From Nocardia paucivorans NBRC 100373 (GTDB lineage Bacteria > Actinomycetota > Actinomycetes > Mycobacteriales > Mycobacteriaceae): 64,000 nt of DNA. Made by a program: the position numbers and the translations under genes. Under the pieces are notes generated by a model. The model was given only the letters and a program-made list of their open reading frames with translations. It ran no database searches and was not told where the DNA came from. The DNA lies in the NCBI RefSeq assembly GCF_000308675.1, contig NZ_BAGE01000041.1:434001-498000 (forward strand), written 5' to 3'. This document shows, piece after piece, positions 46,067 to 55,622 of the stretch. The first letter of the stretch is position 1. Each line of letters opens with the position of its first letter.

Positions 46067-47616
46067 ACGCCACATCCGGAAGCACATCCCGAAGCGGTGG
46101 GTTCGGGAGTCGGGGGGCCGATTCGAGGCAGTCCGAGGCCGACGCCGATCGGCGCGGTTTTGGGGGTGACGCCCTGTTCGTGCGCGTCACCCGCCCGGGT
46201 CCGGCGATGAGTACGGATCGGCGCGTCGGCGATGAGGTGATGCGGGGCGGCCCCGGTGACATCGACGGTCACCACATCACCGGGACGGATCGGCCGCTCG
46301 GTTCCCTCGGGACGGAAATGCACCAGTCGGCCGTCCCGGGCCCGACCGCTCATCCGCGCGGTGGCGGTGTTCTTACGGCCACCGCCCTCGGTGACCAACA
46401 ACTCCACCTCGGTGCCCACCAGAGCGCGATTGGCCTCGAGGGAGATCTCCTCCTGCAGCGCGATGAGCCGGTCGAAACGCTCCTGCACCACTTCTTTGGG
46501 CAGCTGATCGGGCATCTCGGCGGCCGGGGTGCCCGGACGCTTGGAGTACTGGAAGGTGAACGCGCTGGTGAACCGGGCCTGCCGCACCACCTCCAGGGTC
46601 TGCTGGAAATCCTCTTCGGTCTCCCCCGGGAAGCCGACGATGATATCGGTGGTGATGGCCGCATGCGGCATCGCCGCCCGCACCTTCTCGATGATTCCCA
46701 GGTAGCGGGCCTGGCGGTACGAGCGGCGCATGGCCTTGAGCACCCGGTCGGAGCCGGACTGCAACGGCATGTGCAGCTGCGGGCAGACATTCGGGGTCTG
46801 GGCCATCGCCTCGATCACATCGTCGGTGAACTCCGCCGGATGCGGGGAGGTGAACCGCACCCGTTCCAGTCCTTCGATTTTTCCGCACGCGCACAGCAGT
46901 TTGGCGAAGGCGCCGCGGTCACGTGGCTGATCCGGATCGGCGAACGAGGCGCCATAGGAGTTGACGTTCTGCCCGAGCAGGGTCACCTCCAGTACGCCCT
47001 GATCGACCAGGGCCTGCACCTCGGCGAGCACATCGCCGGGGCGGCGGTCCACCTCTTTGCCGCGCAGCGACGGCACGATGCAGAAGGTGCAGGTGTTGTT
47101 GCAGCCGACGGAGATGGACACCCAGCCCGCGTAGGCCGACTCCCGTTTGGCGGGCAGCGTCGACGGGAAGGCTTCCAGCGATTCCAGGATCTCGACCTGC
47201 GCCTCGTTGTTGTGACGAGCGCGTTCCAGCAATACCGGCAGCGACCCGATGTTGTGCGTGCCGAACACCACATCGACCCACGGCGCCTTGCGGACCACCA
47301 CATCCCGGTCCTTCTGGGCCAGGCACCCGCCCACCGCGATCTGCATACCGGGTTTCGCCGCCTTGATCGGCGCGAGATGCCCGAGGGTGCCGTAGAGCTT
47401 GTTGTCGGCGTTCTCCCGCACCGCGCAGGTGTTGAACACCACAAGATCGGCCGTCGTGCCCGGCGCGGCCTTCACATAGCCCGCGTCCTCGAGCAGGCCG
47501 GACAAGCGTTCGGAATCGTGCACGTTCATCTGGCAGCCGAAGGTGCGGACCTCGTAACTACGCGCTCCGGCACCTGCGGTGACAGTGGGGGGAGTTACCT
47601 GTCCGATCGAATCCAC
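46063..47616 (-). CDS. miaB: tRNA-2-methylthio-N6-dimethylallyladenosine synthase
   Basis: 517 residues. The N-terminal MTTase domain has [16 protein letters not shown] with its Fe-S cysteines (GCQMN, NTCAVR, GGCLAQ), the radical SAM core has [17 protein letters not shown], and a TRAM domain follows near the C-terminus. MiaB adds the methylthio group to i6A37 of tRNA. The last ~45 residues ([19 protein letters not shown]... ending CASGCGV) are an extra tail. It is divergent from the glu uptake operon. A membrane protein gene overlaps its end. Confidence 0.95.
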   Translation of the reverse strand: MDSIGQVTPPTVTAGAGARSYEVRTFGCQMNVHDSERLSGLLEDAGYVKAAPGTTADLVVFNTCAVRENADNKLYGTLGHLAPIKAAKPGMQIAVGGCLAQKDRDVVVRKAPWVDVVFGTHNIGSLPVLLERARHNNEAQVEILESLEAFPSTLPAKRESAYAGWVSISVGCNNTCTFCIVPSLRGKEVDRRPGDVLAEVQALVDQGVLEVTLLGQNVNSYGASFADPDQPRDRGAFAKLLCACGKIEGLERVRFTSPHPAEFTDDVIEAMAQTPNVCPQLHMPLQSGSDRVLKAMRRSYRQARYLGIIEKVRAAMPHAAITTDIIVGFPGETEEDFQQTLEVVRQARFTSAFTFQYSKRPGTPAAEMPDQLPKEVVQERFDRLIALQEEISLEANRALVGTEVELLVTEGGGRKNTATARMSGRARDGRLVHFRPEGTERPIRPGDVVTVDVTGAAPHHLIADAPIRTHRRTRAGDAHEQGVTPKTAPIGVGLGLPRIGPPTPEPTASGCASGCGV

Positions 47617-47875
47617 TCATCCAGGGTACGGGCCGCCCTCGAACCGTTTTCCGGCGCGTTCTCCTCCGCGTGATCGGGGCAACGTTCGATCCGCTCCCAC
47701 GAGCGCGGCGGCGACGTCGGACACCCACCCACCCGATGGGGACACCCCCGAGAAAACAGCGCTCGCGTAACACGAAAACTATCGTCGAGTAACACGCATA
47801 TATCGTTTCGGCGTGGCGCCTCGGCATGTATCGGAATAACGGGAAAATCCGCGATTTCCGCTTAAGGTCTCATTT

Positions 47876-48655
47876 ATGACCGAGGCCATCGAAGCAGGCA
47901 CCGCACCCGGCGCCGCCCCACCGCCCATGATCGAAATGCGCGGTGTGAACAAACACTTCGGACGGCTGCACGTTCTACGCGATATCGACCTCACGGTGCC
48001 GCGTGGTCAGGTGGTGATCGTACTCGGCCCATCCGGTTCCGGTAAGTCGACACTGTGCCGGACCATCAATCGACTGGAACCGATCGATTCCGGGCGGATC
48101 AGCGTCGACGGGGTACCGCTACCGGCCGAGGGCCGGGCGCTGGCCGCGCTGCGCGCCGATGTGGGCATGGTTTTCCAATCGTTCAATCTCTTCGCGCACA
48201 AAACGATCATCGACAATGTCACCTTGGCCCCCATCAAGGTGCGTAGGACGAAAAAGGACATCGCCCGCCGGCGGGGGATGGAATTACTGGAACGCGTCGG
48301 CATCGCCGATCAGGCGGACAAATATCCGGCGCAGTTGTCCGGCGGTCAGCAGCAACGCGTCGCCATCGCGCGGGCGCTGGCGATGAATCCGAAGGTGATG
48401 CTGTTCGACGAGCCGACTTCGGCGCTGGACCCGGAGATGGTCAACGAAGTGCTCGACGTCATGGTCTCACTGGCCAAGGAGGGGATGACGATGCTGGTGG
48501 TCACCCACGAGATGGGTTTCGCCCGGCGCGCGGGGGATCGGGTGCTGTTCATGGCCGACGGCCGAGTGGTCGAGGACACCGACCCGGAGACGTTCTTCAC
48601 CGCGCCGACATCGGAACGGGCCAAGGACTTCCTCGGCAAGATACTCGCCCACTGA
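47876..48655 (+). CDS. gluA: Glutamate/amino-acid ABC transporter ATP-binding protein
   Basis: 259 residues. Walker [18 protein letters not shown]-loop [14 protein letters not shown], signature [15 protein letters not shown] and Walker [15 protein letters not shown] are intact, with the D-loop and H-loop VTHEMGFA. The family is the polar amino-acid uptake type. In Corynebacterium and Nocardia the order gluABCD between miaB and recX is typical, which supports glutamate, though glutamine or aspartate cannot be excluded. A pair of TAACACG repeats about 100 bases upstream may be regulatory. Confidence 0.9.
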   Translation: MTEAIEAGTAPGAAPPPMIEMRGVNKHFGRLHVLRDIDLTVPRGQVVIVLGPSGSGKSTLCRTINRLEPIDSGRISVDGVPLPAEGRALAALRADVGMVFQSFNLFAHKTIIDNVTLAPIKVRRTKKDIARRRGMELLERVGIADQADKYPAQLSGGQQQRVAIARALAMNPKVMLFDEPTSALDPEMVNEVLDVMVSLAKEGMTMLVVTHEMGFARRAGDRVLFMADGRVVEDTDPETFFTAPTSERAKDFLGKILAH

Positions 48656-48703
48656 CGGCACCGCCGATGACGTAGGACCATCACGGATGAGGGAAGGAAC
48701 ACG

Positions 48704-49540
48704 ATGAGGATCGACCGCGCGCTCCGTCTCGCTGTCGGGGTGCTCGCTCTGGGTATCGTCGCCACCACCACGGCCTGTGGTGGTGGGGACGACCGGTCCG
48801 CCCTCGAGCACGCCCAGGATGGCCGACTCACCATCGGCATCAAATTCGATCAACCCGGCCTCGGGCAACGCAACACCGATGGCTCCTACAGCGGCTTCGA
48901 CGTCGAGGTGGCCAAGTACGTGGCGGCCGAGCTCGGCGTCCGGCCGGACGACATCACCTTCAAGGAGGCGCCGTCGGCCCAACGCGAGTCGCTGATCCAG
49001 AACGGTCAGGTGGATTTCATCGTCGCCACCTATTCGATCACCGATCAGCGCAAGGAGAAGGTCGACTTCGCCGGCCCCTACTATGTGGCGGGCCAGAAGC
49101 TGCTGGTGCGGGCGGACAACACCGATATCACCGGACCGAACACCCTCGCCGGTAAAACGGTCTGCTCGGTAAAGGGATCCACTCCGGCGCAGCGGATCGA
49201 AAAGGAGTTCCCCGACACCCAACTTCAGGCCTACGACACTTACTCGCTGTGCCTGGAAGGGCTCAACAGCGGCGCGATCGACGCGGTGACCACCGACGAC
49301 ATCATCCTCGCCGGTTATGCATCCCAATCACCGGGCAGGTACAAGGTGGTCGGCGACGGTTTCTCCACCGAGAACTACGGGATCGGCCTGATGAAGGGCG
49401 ATCGGGAAACCCGCGACCGCATCAACGACGCGATCGAGGCGATGATCGCCGAAGGCGCCTGGGACAAGGCGTTCCAGGACTCGGTCGGACGAGCCGCGAA
49501 CTACCCCACCCCACCGGCCCCGACAGTGGATCGGTACTGA
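48704..49540 (+). CDS. gluB: Glutamate-binding lipoprotein
   Basis: 278 residues of the periplasmic-binding-protein type 3 family. A lipoprotein signal ends TTTAC with Cys25 as the lipid-attached residue. Conserved segments are [31 protein letters not shown] and [29 protein letters not shown] (shortened). Lipid anchoring in the cytoplasmic membrane would hold it near the GluCD permeases. Start ATG 48704 follows GGGAAGGAA. Confidence 0.88.
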   Translation: MRIDRALRLAVGVLALGIVATTTACGGGDDRSALEHAQDGRLTIGIKFDQPGLGQRNTDGSYSGFDVEVAKYVAAELGVRPDDITFKEAPSAQRESLIQNGQVDFIVATYSITDQRKEKVDFAGPYYVAGQKLLVRADNTDITGPNTLAGKTVCSVKGSTPAQRIEKEFPDTQLQAYDTYSLCLEGLNSGAIDAVTTDDIILAGYASQSPGRYKVVGDGFSTENYGIGLMKGDRETRDRINDAIEAMIAEGAWDKAFQDSVGRAANYPTPPAPTVDRY

Positions 49541-49628
49541 TTCCGCGCTCCGGGTGGCGGCCGTGCCGTGCGGTCACCGCCCGAAGCGCAGCACCGGCCA
49601 CCGTCCCGAACGGAAGGGCGTATCCACC

Positions 49629-50309
49629 GTGTTCGATCTGATCTCCGAGTACGACACCCGACTGCTCGAGGCATTCTGGGTGACCATTCAACTGACCGTG
49701 CTGTCGGCGATCGGCGCCCTGGTGATCGGAACCGTGGTCGCCGGTATGCGAGTGTCTCCGGTTCCGGTGGCACGCTGGGTGGGCGCCGCCTATGTCATGG
49801 TGTTCCGCAATACCCCGCTCACGCTCATCCTGGTGTTCTGTTCCCTGGGCCTGTATTCCATCCTGCGCCTGAACCTGGCGGCGGAAGGTCCGGACTCGCT
49901 GGCGGCCAACAACTTCCGCTGGGCCACGGTGGGACTGAGCGTGTACACGGCGGCGTTCGTGTGCGAGTCGCTGCGGGCGGGCATCAATACCGTGCCGCTG
50001 GGGCAATCCGAGGCCGGCCGTTCCCTGGGGTTGAATTTCTTCCAGAATCTGCGGTTGATCGTGCTGCCCCAGGCCTTCCGATCGGTGATCGCGCCATTGG
50101 GCAGCGTACTCATCGCCTTGACGAAGAACTCCACCGTTGCCTCGGCGATCGGGGTCGTCGAGGCCTCGTTGTTGATGAACGAGATGCTGGAGAACCAAGC
50201 CGCGCTCCTGCTCATCGGCGCTGTCTTCGCGCTCGGCTTCGTGGTGTTGACACTACCGACCGGCCTGTTGTTCGGATATCTCGCCAAACGATTCGAGGTG
50301 GCCCGATGA
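49629..50309 (+). CDS. gluC: Amino-acid ABC transporter permease, GluC-type
   Basis: 226 residues with five membrane segments and the HisMQ-type EAA loop (GINTVPLGQSEAGRSLGLNF). The N-terminus MFDLISEYDTRLLEAFWVTIQLT comes from GTG 49629, preceded by GGAAGGG. An earlier in-frame start would lengthen it without support. It ends in an ATGA overlap with gluD. Confidence 0.87.
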   Translation: MFDLISEYDTRLLEAFWVTIQLTVLSAIGALVIGTVVAGMRVSPVPVARWVGAAYVMVFRNTPLTLILVFCSLGLYSILRLNLAAEGPDSLAANNFRWATVGLSVYTAAFVCESLRAGINTVPLGQSEAGRSLGLNFFQNLRLIVLPQAFRSVIAPLGSVLIALTKNSTVASAIGVVEASLLMNEMLENQAALLLIGAVFALGFVVLTLPTGLLFGYLAKRFEVAR

Positions 50310-51214
50310 GCGGTGGGGCGCCGGTTCTCTACGATGCGCCGGGTCCGAGGGCCCGAATACGCAATATCGGCTACTCGCTGATCGTCGTCGTGGTGGTCGT
50401 GGCCGCGGCCTGGTACGTCGTGCGGGGGTTCGCCGACCAGAGGCAGTTCGTCCGCGCCAAATGGGAACCCTTCCTCGACGGTGGGGTGTGGACGACCTTT
50501 CTGCTGCCGGGTCTGCGCGGCACCGTTGTGGCGGCGGCATTGTCCATCGTGCTGGCCATGGCGCTGGGCATGATCTTCGGTATCGCGCGATTGTCGGATC
50601 ATCGGTGGGTGCGGCTGCTCGCCGGGGCGATCGTGGAGACGGCCCGCGCCATCCCCGTGCTGATCCTGATGTTCTTCCTCTTCGCGCTGTACTCCCGATA
50701 CAACGTGTTCCGATCGGAGTATCTGGCGTTGAGCGCGGTGGTGACCGCACTGACGATCTACAACGGCTCGGTGATCGCGGAGATCGTCCGGGCCGGGATC
50801 CTGTCCCTGCCCAAGGGACAGACCGAGGCCGCGGCCGCGCTGGGGATGCGTAAAGGCCGGATCATGCAGCTGATCCTGCTGCCGCAGGCAATCACCGCCA
50901 TGCTCCCGGCCCTCATCTCACAGATGGTCGTCGCCCTCAAGGACTCGGCACTCGGCTACGTGATCACCTATGAGGAGGTGGTCCGCAACGCCCTACAACT
51001 GGGTGGCCTCGGCGTGGGCGGTGAACCCAATATCATTCCCGCGCTGCTGGTCGCCGCAGCCCTCGTGATCACCCTTAACGTCACCCTGTCCGGAGTGGCC
51101 ACCCGGGTGGAGCGCCGGCTGCGGGCCGGACGCCGCAAGGGCACCGGGGTGGTGGCCGCGGACTCGGTGATCACCGACGCCGCTCCCGGAGTGGATATCA
51201 CCATCAAATCCTGA
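50306..51214 (+). CDS. gluD: Amino-acid ABC transporter permease, GluD-type
   Basis: 302 residues. A first membrane helix (GYSLIVVVVVVAAAWYVV) is followed by the permease core with the EAA loop (GILSLPKGQTEAAAALGMRKG). The C-terminal ~40 residues (RRLRAGRRKGTGVVAAD) are a charged tail. ATG 50306 overlaps gluC's stop by 4 bases. Together gluABCD form one uptake system. Its stop codon is 4 bases from the convergent recX end. Confidence 0.87.
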   Translation: MSGGAPVLYDAPGPRARIRNIGYSLIVVVVVVAAAWYVVRGFADQRQFVRAKWEPFLDGGVWTTFLLPGLRGTVVAAALSIVLAMALGMIFGIARLSDHRWVRLLAGAIVETARAIPVLILMFFLFALYSRYNVFRSEYLALSAVVTALTIYNGSVIAEIVRAGILSLPKGQTEAAAALGMRKGRIMQLILLPQAITAMLPALISQMVVALKDSALGYVITYEEVVRNALQLGGLGVGGEPNIIPALLVAAALVITLNVTLSGVATRVERRLRAGRRKGTGVVAADSVITDAAPGVDITIKS

Positions 51215-51217
51215 GGC

Positions 51218-51910
51218 CTAATCCACGGCACGAGACGGTCGGTCGAGTGGGTCGGTGTCCTCCGGGACGGGGTCGGCAGAATCAGCGGCGAGTTCGGCGG
51301 TGACAACCGCATAGGCCACCGACTGTCCGTAACCGCGACGAGCGAGCATACCGACCAGACGACGTATCTTCTTGTCCCGATCCAGCTTCGGCGCCATGGT
51401 GCGCAGTTTGCGGCGGACCAGTTCGGTGGCTCGGGCCCGTTCGTCCTCGGTGGTGACGGTATCGAGGGCGGGGGCCGCGTCGTCCGCGGATATCCCCTTG
51501 CGCCGCAGCTCGTGGGCGAGCGCCTGACGCCCTCGGCCGGAGTGGGCGTGTCGGGAACGCACCCACTGCCGGGCGAACGCGGCATCGTCGACGAGTCCGA
51601 CCTCACCGAGCCGATCGAGGGCCCGTTCACTCACCTCGGCCGCGAACCCTTTGTCCGCCAGCCGGCGGGCCAGCTCGGCGCGGCTGCGGGCGCGAACGGC
51701 GAGCAATCGCAGACAGACCTCCTTGGCCTGTTCCACGGTCCCACCCCCGGGCCCGAACGAGGAAGAAACCCCGGCCGGACGGGTCCGCTGCGGATCGAAC
51801 TCGTCCGACCGGGAGTCGGTGGGGGTACTCGCCAGGATTTCCGCCGTTCGACGCCGCAGCTCGGCCACGGCCTCGGACCGGTCTGGCCGAGATACGGAAC
51901 GCTCGTGCAC
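51218..51910 (-). CDS. recX: Regulatory protein RecX
   Basis: 230 residues, of which the first ~60 are variable and charged. The RecX core (CLRLLAVRARSRAELARRLADKGF, AFARQWVRSRHAHSGRG, KLRTMAPKLDRDKKIRRLVGMLARRGY, each shortened here) forms three helical repeats. RecX dampens RecA filaments. The gene starts 4 bases past the recA stop codon, so the two are co-transcribed and probably co-translated. Confidence 0.92.
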   Translation of the reverse strand: MHERSVSRPDRSEAVAELRRRTAEILASTPTDSRSDEFDPQRTRPAGVSSSFGPGGGTVEQAKEVCLRLLAVRARSRAELARRLADKGFAAEVSERALDRLGEVGLVDDAAFARQWVRSRHAHSGRGRQALAHELRRKGISADDAAPALDTVTTEDERARATELVRRKLRTMAPKLDRDKKIRRLVGMLARRGYGQSVAYAVVTAELAADSADPVPEDTDPLDRPSRAVD

Positions 51911-51914
51911 CGGA

Positions 51915-52952
51915 TCAGAAATCGGCGGGAACCTCGTCCGTCGCGGTCACATCGGCGCCGATACCCAACTTCTCCTTGATCTTCTTCTCGATTTCGTCGC
52001 GGATATCGACGTTCTCCAGCAGGAACTTGCGCGCGTTCTCCTTACCCTGCCCCAGCTGGTCGCCCTCGTAGGTGTACCAGGAACCGGATTTCCGGATGAA
52101 ACCGTGTTCGACACCCATATCGATGAGCGAGCCCTCCTTGGAGATTCCGTGGCCGTAGAGAATGTCGAACTCGGCCTGCTTGAACGGCGGGCTGACCTTG
52201 TTCTTCACCACCTTGACGCGGGTACGGTTACCCACCGCGTCGCTACCGTCCTTCAGTGTCTCGATCCGCCGCACATCCAGCCGGACGGAGGCGTAGAACT
52301 TCAGCGCCTTACCGCCGGTGGTGGTCTCGGGCGAGCCGAACATGACACCGATCTTCTCGCGCAGCTGGTTGATGAAGATGGCGGTGGTGCCGGAGTTGTT
52401 CAATGCGCTGGTCATCTTGCGCAGGGCCTGGCTCATCAGGCGGGCCTGCAGACCGACATGGCTGTCACCCATCTCGCCCTCGATCTCGGCACGGGGCACC
52501 AGGGCGGCGACGGAGTCGATGACGATGATGTCGATGGCACCGGAGCGGACCAGCATATCCGCGATCTCCAGTGCCTGTTCGCCGGTGTCGGGCTGGGAGA
52601 CCAGCAGGGAGTCGGTGTCGACACCGAGCTTGCGGGCGTAATCCGGATCGAGCGCGTGTTCGGCGTCGATGAAGGCGGCCACCCCGCCGGCGGCCTGGGC
52701 ATTGGCCACCGCGTGCAGGGCGACCGTCGTCTTACCGGAGGATTCCGGACCGTAGATCTCCACGATCCGCCCACGCGGCAGACCGCCGATACCCAACGCC
52801 ACGTCGAGCGCGATGGAACCGGTCGGAATGACCGAGACGGGCTGGCGGGCCTCCTCGCCCAGACGCATTACCGCGCCCTTGCCGAAACTCTTTTCGACCT
52901 GGGCAAGTGCGAGTTCGAGCGCCTTGTCGCGGTCGTAGGCCTGTGGTGCCAT
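51915..52952 (-). CDS. recA: Recombinase RecA
   Basis: 345 residues, full length and without an intein. Walker [16 protein letters not shown], Walker [16 protein letters not shown]-binding loops L1/L2 ([17 protein letters not shown] and the [22 protein letters not shown] loop) and the C-terminal acidic tail are present. It does homologous recombination and triggers LexA cleavage. ATG 52952 is the family start; the frame runs on upstream to 53063 without support. Two promoters are visible upstream (see separate entries). Confidence 0.97.
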   Translation of the reverse strand: MAPQAYDRDKALELALAQVEKSFGKGAVMRLGEEARQPVSVIPTGSIALDVALGIGGLPRGRIVEIYGPESSGKTTVALHAVANAQAAGGVAAFIDAEHALDPDYARKLGVDTDSLLVSQPDTGEQALEIADMLVRSGAIDIIVIDSVAALVPRAEIEGEMGDSHVGLQARLMSQALRKMTSALNNSGTTAIFINQLREKIGVMFGSPETTTGGKALKFYASVRLDVRRIETLKDGSDAVGNRTRVKVVKNKVSPPFKQAEFDILYGHGISKEGSLIDMGVEHGFIRKSGSWYTYEGDQLGQGKENARKFLLENVDIRDEIEKKIKEKLGIGADVTATDEVPADF

Positions 52953-53001
52953 GTTTGCTCCCTTTTCGCCGGGTGGTCCATCTCTGCGGTGGTTGGCGCC
53001 C

Positions 53002-53024
53002 ACACTAGAGGGCGGCACCGACAA
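53002..53024 (-). promoter_or_regulatory. RecA-NDp type (PafBC-dependent) promoter of recA
   Basis: On the minus strand TTGTCGGTG (53024-53016), 8-base spacer, TAGTGT (53007-53002). This matches the RecA-NDp motif (TTGTCRGTG-N8-TAgggT) known in mycobacteria as the LexA-independent, PafBC-driven DNA-damage promoter. It lies 49 bases before recA. Confidence 0.75.
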
Positions 53025-53035
53025 GTTCCGGCCCA

Positions 53036-53063
53036 AGCCTAAACGAACAGGTGTTCGAGTCAA
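53036..53063 (-). promoter_or_regulatory. LexA-controlled promoter of recA with SOS box
   Basis: On the minus strand TTGACT (53063-53058), 16-base spacer, TAGGCT (53041-53036). The SOS box ACGAACAGGTGTTCGA (53043-53058) fills the spacer, so LexA would block polymerase. It lies upstream of the RecA-NDp promoter. Confidence 0.8.
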
Positions 53064-53153
53064 GTGACGCGCCGGGCCTCGCTACCACTACGGCAGCACC
53101 GTCGTATCGGCGGCGCCGCGCGCCCCGAGAATACGGCGTTGCGAGGCCTCGAT

Positions 53154-53205
53154 CCGGACATCACCCGGACATCACCCGGACATCACCCGGACATCACCCG
53201 GACAT
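53154..53205. repeat. 11-bp direct tandem repeat upstream of recA
   Basis: CCGGACATCAC is repeated four times head to tail (53154-53197) with a partial fifth copy CCGGACAT (53198-53205). There are no spacers, so this is a VNTR-like tract, not CRISPR. It lies between the recA promoters and the CGNR gene. Confidence 0.9.
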
Positions 53206-53231
53206 AGTTGATACCGGCCTCGCGCCGCGCC

Positions 53232-53743
53232 ATGCGGCCGTCGGGCGCGAACTCCCACCTCGGCAAACCGCCCCTCGACCTGCTCAACACGCGCTGGAAC
53301 GCCGACGGCCCTCGCGACCTGCTCACCGATGTGGCCGGTCTACGTATCCGGCCGAACACCGTGGAACTCGCCGACCGAGCGCCGGCGAACGAAGCAACCC
53401 TCGCGGCCGTGCGCACCACCCGCGACATCATCTACGACACCGTCGTCCACGGATCGCACGATGCGCTCGACACCGTCCTGGGCCACGGCCGAATCCGCCG
53501 CAGCCGCGCCGACTCCGGCACCACCGACACCCCGGAGGTACCGGCTCCGGCCCGACTACCCGGCCGGCCGCCGCACTCCTGGATATGCTCGCGACGGGCC
53601 CGCACCGCATCCACCAATGCGCCCACCCGGACCGTGTGCTGTTCTTCCACGACACATCAAAGAACGGCGCCCGCCGCCGGCACTCGATGGCGACCTGCGG
53701 TAACCGCACCAAGGTCGCGCGCCACTACACGAAAAGAGAATGA
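53232..53743 (+). pseudogene. CGNR zinc-finger (ABATE) transcription factor, frameshifted
   Basis: The N-terminal part from ATG 53232 reads MRPSGANSHLGKPPLDLL... and fits the ABATE domain of CGNR-type regulators (LDLLNTRW, DGPRDLLTDVAGL). Near 53555-53566, in GGCCGGCCGCCGC, the reading frame is lost. The C-terminal part then continues two frames away: AALLDMLATGPHRIHQCAHP, FFHDTSKNG, and MATCGNRTKVARHY with the CGNR motif itself, ending at TGA 53741-53743. So a single indel separates the two halves of a ~170-residue gene. No overlapping frame rescues it. Whether it is real or a sequencing error is not known. Confidence 0.75.
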
Positions 53744-53771
53744 GAGACCGACCACGACGGCCGGCCGATAC

Positions 53772-53966
53772 TCACCACCGCGAACGCGGAACGTCGAATT
53801 CGGCGCACAACGCACGCCAGACCTCGCGGGGATCCACTCCCGCCTCGATCGCCGCGGCACCGGTTCTACCACCGAGCGATTGGATGACATGGTCGGTGAG
53901 CAGGGAATCGCCGCGAGCGACTCCGAACTCAGTGTGCAACAACTCCTGGAACTCGGTCAAGCGCAC
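53772..53966 (-). CDS. DUF3046 protein (Rv2738c-like)
   Basis: 64 residues: MRLTEFQELLHTEFGVARGD at the start and GVDPREVWRALCAEFDVP near the end are the conserved parts of DUF3046. The family sits next to recA in mycobacteria, as here. Function unknown; it has no membrane segment or signal. Convergent with the CGNR gene. Confidence 0.85.
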   Translation of the reverse strand: MRLTEFQELLHTEFGVARGDSLLTDHVIQSLGGRTGAAAIEAGVDPREVWRALCAEFDVPRSRW

Positions 53967-54056
53967 CGTGCCACGATACTCGCCACCCCGCCCGCCCGGA
54001 CGTCCCGCACGCCGGAATGCCCGAACCGCGCGGCCGAAGCGGTCCCTGGCCCTGCC

Positions 54057-55220
54057 TCAGCGCGCACGCACCGCCGCACGGACCCGATGGCAGATCTCGA
54101 CGGGATCGGCGACCTCTCCCGCGCCCGCCGCCGCTCGCCGCGCCGCCTCGGTGAAGCCCGGTTCCGTCAGCACCCGTAATACCGCGGCGCGCAACGCCTC
54201 GGCCTCGAGCGGTCGTACCAGCAGCGAACTCCCCTGACGCATCGCACGGTTGGCCAGTTCCCATTGGTCGCCGCCCCCGGGCACGGTCACCACCGGCACC
54301 CCCGCCGACAGCGCCTTCGCCAACAGCCCATGCCCACCCCCACCGACCACCACACGGGCCCGGGTGAGCAGCTCGTCCTGCCGGCCCAGCCCGGCCGTCG
54401 CCCACGGCGGCAGATCGGCGGGCGGCTCGTCCAGTATGGATATCACCACTCGCACCCCGGCCCCGTCGAGGGCTTGCAGCACCGTGTCCACCATGCCGTG
54501 CACCCCTGTATGCGCGGTGGACGGAGCGACCATGATCAGTGGCTCATCACCGGGCGGCGGCTCCAGGATTCGGTCGGTGGGCTCCCAGAACAGCGGTCCC
54601 ACCACATGCGCCTCCCGCGGCCAGTCCGGACGCGGAACCTCCAGGGCGGGCAGGGTGGCGACCAACCGCGCGGCCGGTCCGGGATCCACGGGTGGCAGGC
54701 CCACGCTCTGCCGGGCCTGTTCGCGCTGTCGGGCGCCCCGACGGATATCGCGAGCGGTCAGAGCGCGCAGCACCCCGTCACGCAACCGGCCGTACGGCCC
54801 GTCCCCCGGTGCGAGACCGCTTCCGATGGGCGGCAGCCCCTTCGACGGCAGATACAGCGGATGGGGGGACAATTCCACCCAGGGCACGCCCAACCGTTCG
54901 GCCGCCATCCCCCCACCCGCGGTGAGCACATCCGAGACCACCAGTTCCGGGAGCATGGCGCTCAACTCGGGCAGGATCTCGGTCGAGATATGGGCGGCGC
55001 GCTCGTGAATGCGCTGCCCGGCATCGGTGTCGTCATCAATGGCCCGAGGCGCCAGCCCCTTGAGGCGACGCACCCCGATACCGGCCGCGCGGGCGGCGTC
55101 GAACCAGCGGGGTCCGGTGAACAGTACGGGCTCGTCACCCGCCGCCAGCAGTCGCAGGCACAACGCGATAGCGGGAAACGCATGGCCCGGATCCGGACCG
55201 GCGACAACGGCTACTCGCAT
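54057..55220 (-). CDS. GT-B glycosyltransferase (Rv2739c-like, MurG/UGT-type)
   Basis: 387 residues. The N-terminus MRVAVVAGPDPGHAFPAIALCLRLLAAGDE resembles UDP-sugar glycosyltransferases of the GT1/GT28 fold. The C-terminal half has VVISILDEPP and GGGGHGLLAKALSAGVPVVTVPGGGDQWELANR, the nucleotide-sugar-binding site. It matches the glycosyltransferase beside recA/DUF3046 in mycobacteria. Donor and acceptor are unknown. Start ATG 55220 is better than the upstream in-frame codon at 55238. Confidence 0.85.
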   Translation of the reverse strand: MRVAVVAGPDPGHAFPAIALCLRLLAAGDEPVLFTGPRWFDAARAAGIGVRRLKGLAPRAIDDDTDAGQRIHERAAHISTEILPELSAMLPELVVSDVLTAGGGMAAERLGVPWVELSPHPLYLPSKGLPPIGSGLAPGDGPYGRLRDGVLRALTARDIRRGARQREQARQSVGLPPVDPGPAARLVATLPALEVPRPDWPREAHVVGPLFWEPTDRILEPPPGDEPLIMVAPSTAHTGVHGMVDTVLQALDGAGVRVVISILDEPPADLPPWATAGLGRQDELLTRARVVVGGGGHGLLAKALSAGVPVVTVPGGGDQWELANRAMRQGSSLLVRPLEAEALRAAVLRVLTEPGFTEAARRAAAGAGEVADPVEICHRVRAAVRAR

Positions 55221-55332
55221 TCGCCCAGCCTGCCACATCCGCCCCGACGCCCGATCGCGGAACCGGAATCACCATTCGCCCCCGTACCTGCGAACGACTC
55301 CGTTTCGATGCCCATATCGGGACGTGGGACGG

Positions 55333-55509
55333 TCAGAGTTTGCTCACGGGGCTGCCACTGCCCGAACCGGACAATGCCTTGTACAGCAGGTACAGGCCGA
55401 ACACCACCGCCCCGATCACCAGGATCGGGACCAGTGCCTTGATCAATGCGCCGATAACGGCCAGCGCGATCCACACGACGACGACCACGCCGATGATCTT
55501 CCACAGCAT
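55333..55509 (-). CDS. 58-residue membrane protein in the psp block
   Basis: A small gene read as MLWKIIGVVVVVWIALAVIG then ALIKALVPILVIGAVVFGLY and ending LSGSGSGSPVSKL. It has two membrane-spanning segments and a short basic-polar tail. CTGGGAGG stands 6 bases before ATG 55509, a strong ribosome site, and codon use is GC-rich. It is downstream of pspM on the same strand, where mycobacteria have the larger PspN (Rv2742c). I infer it may be part of the envelope-stress system; no family is recognised. Confidence 0.75.
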   Translation of the reverse strand: MLWKIIGVVVVVWIALAVIGALIKALVPILVIGAVVFGLYLLYKALSGSGSGSPVSKL

Positions 55510-55622
55510 TTCGTACCTCCCAGAAGTGGCGCTACCCCTCGTAGCATCGCAGTCCCGACCCGAGAAATCACCGGATGGCCGTCGATATCGGGGTGAATAT
55601 CAGGGTTGTCCCCGAACGACCA

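Noticed and set aside
45493..47673. Long + strand open frame opposite miaB
   Set aside because: Antisense to miaB; no motifs, arginine- and proline-rich.
53154..53205. CRISPR array
   Set aside because: Repeat unit is only 11 bp and contiguous, with no spacers.
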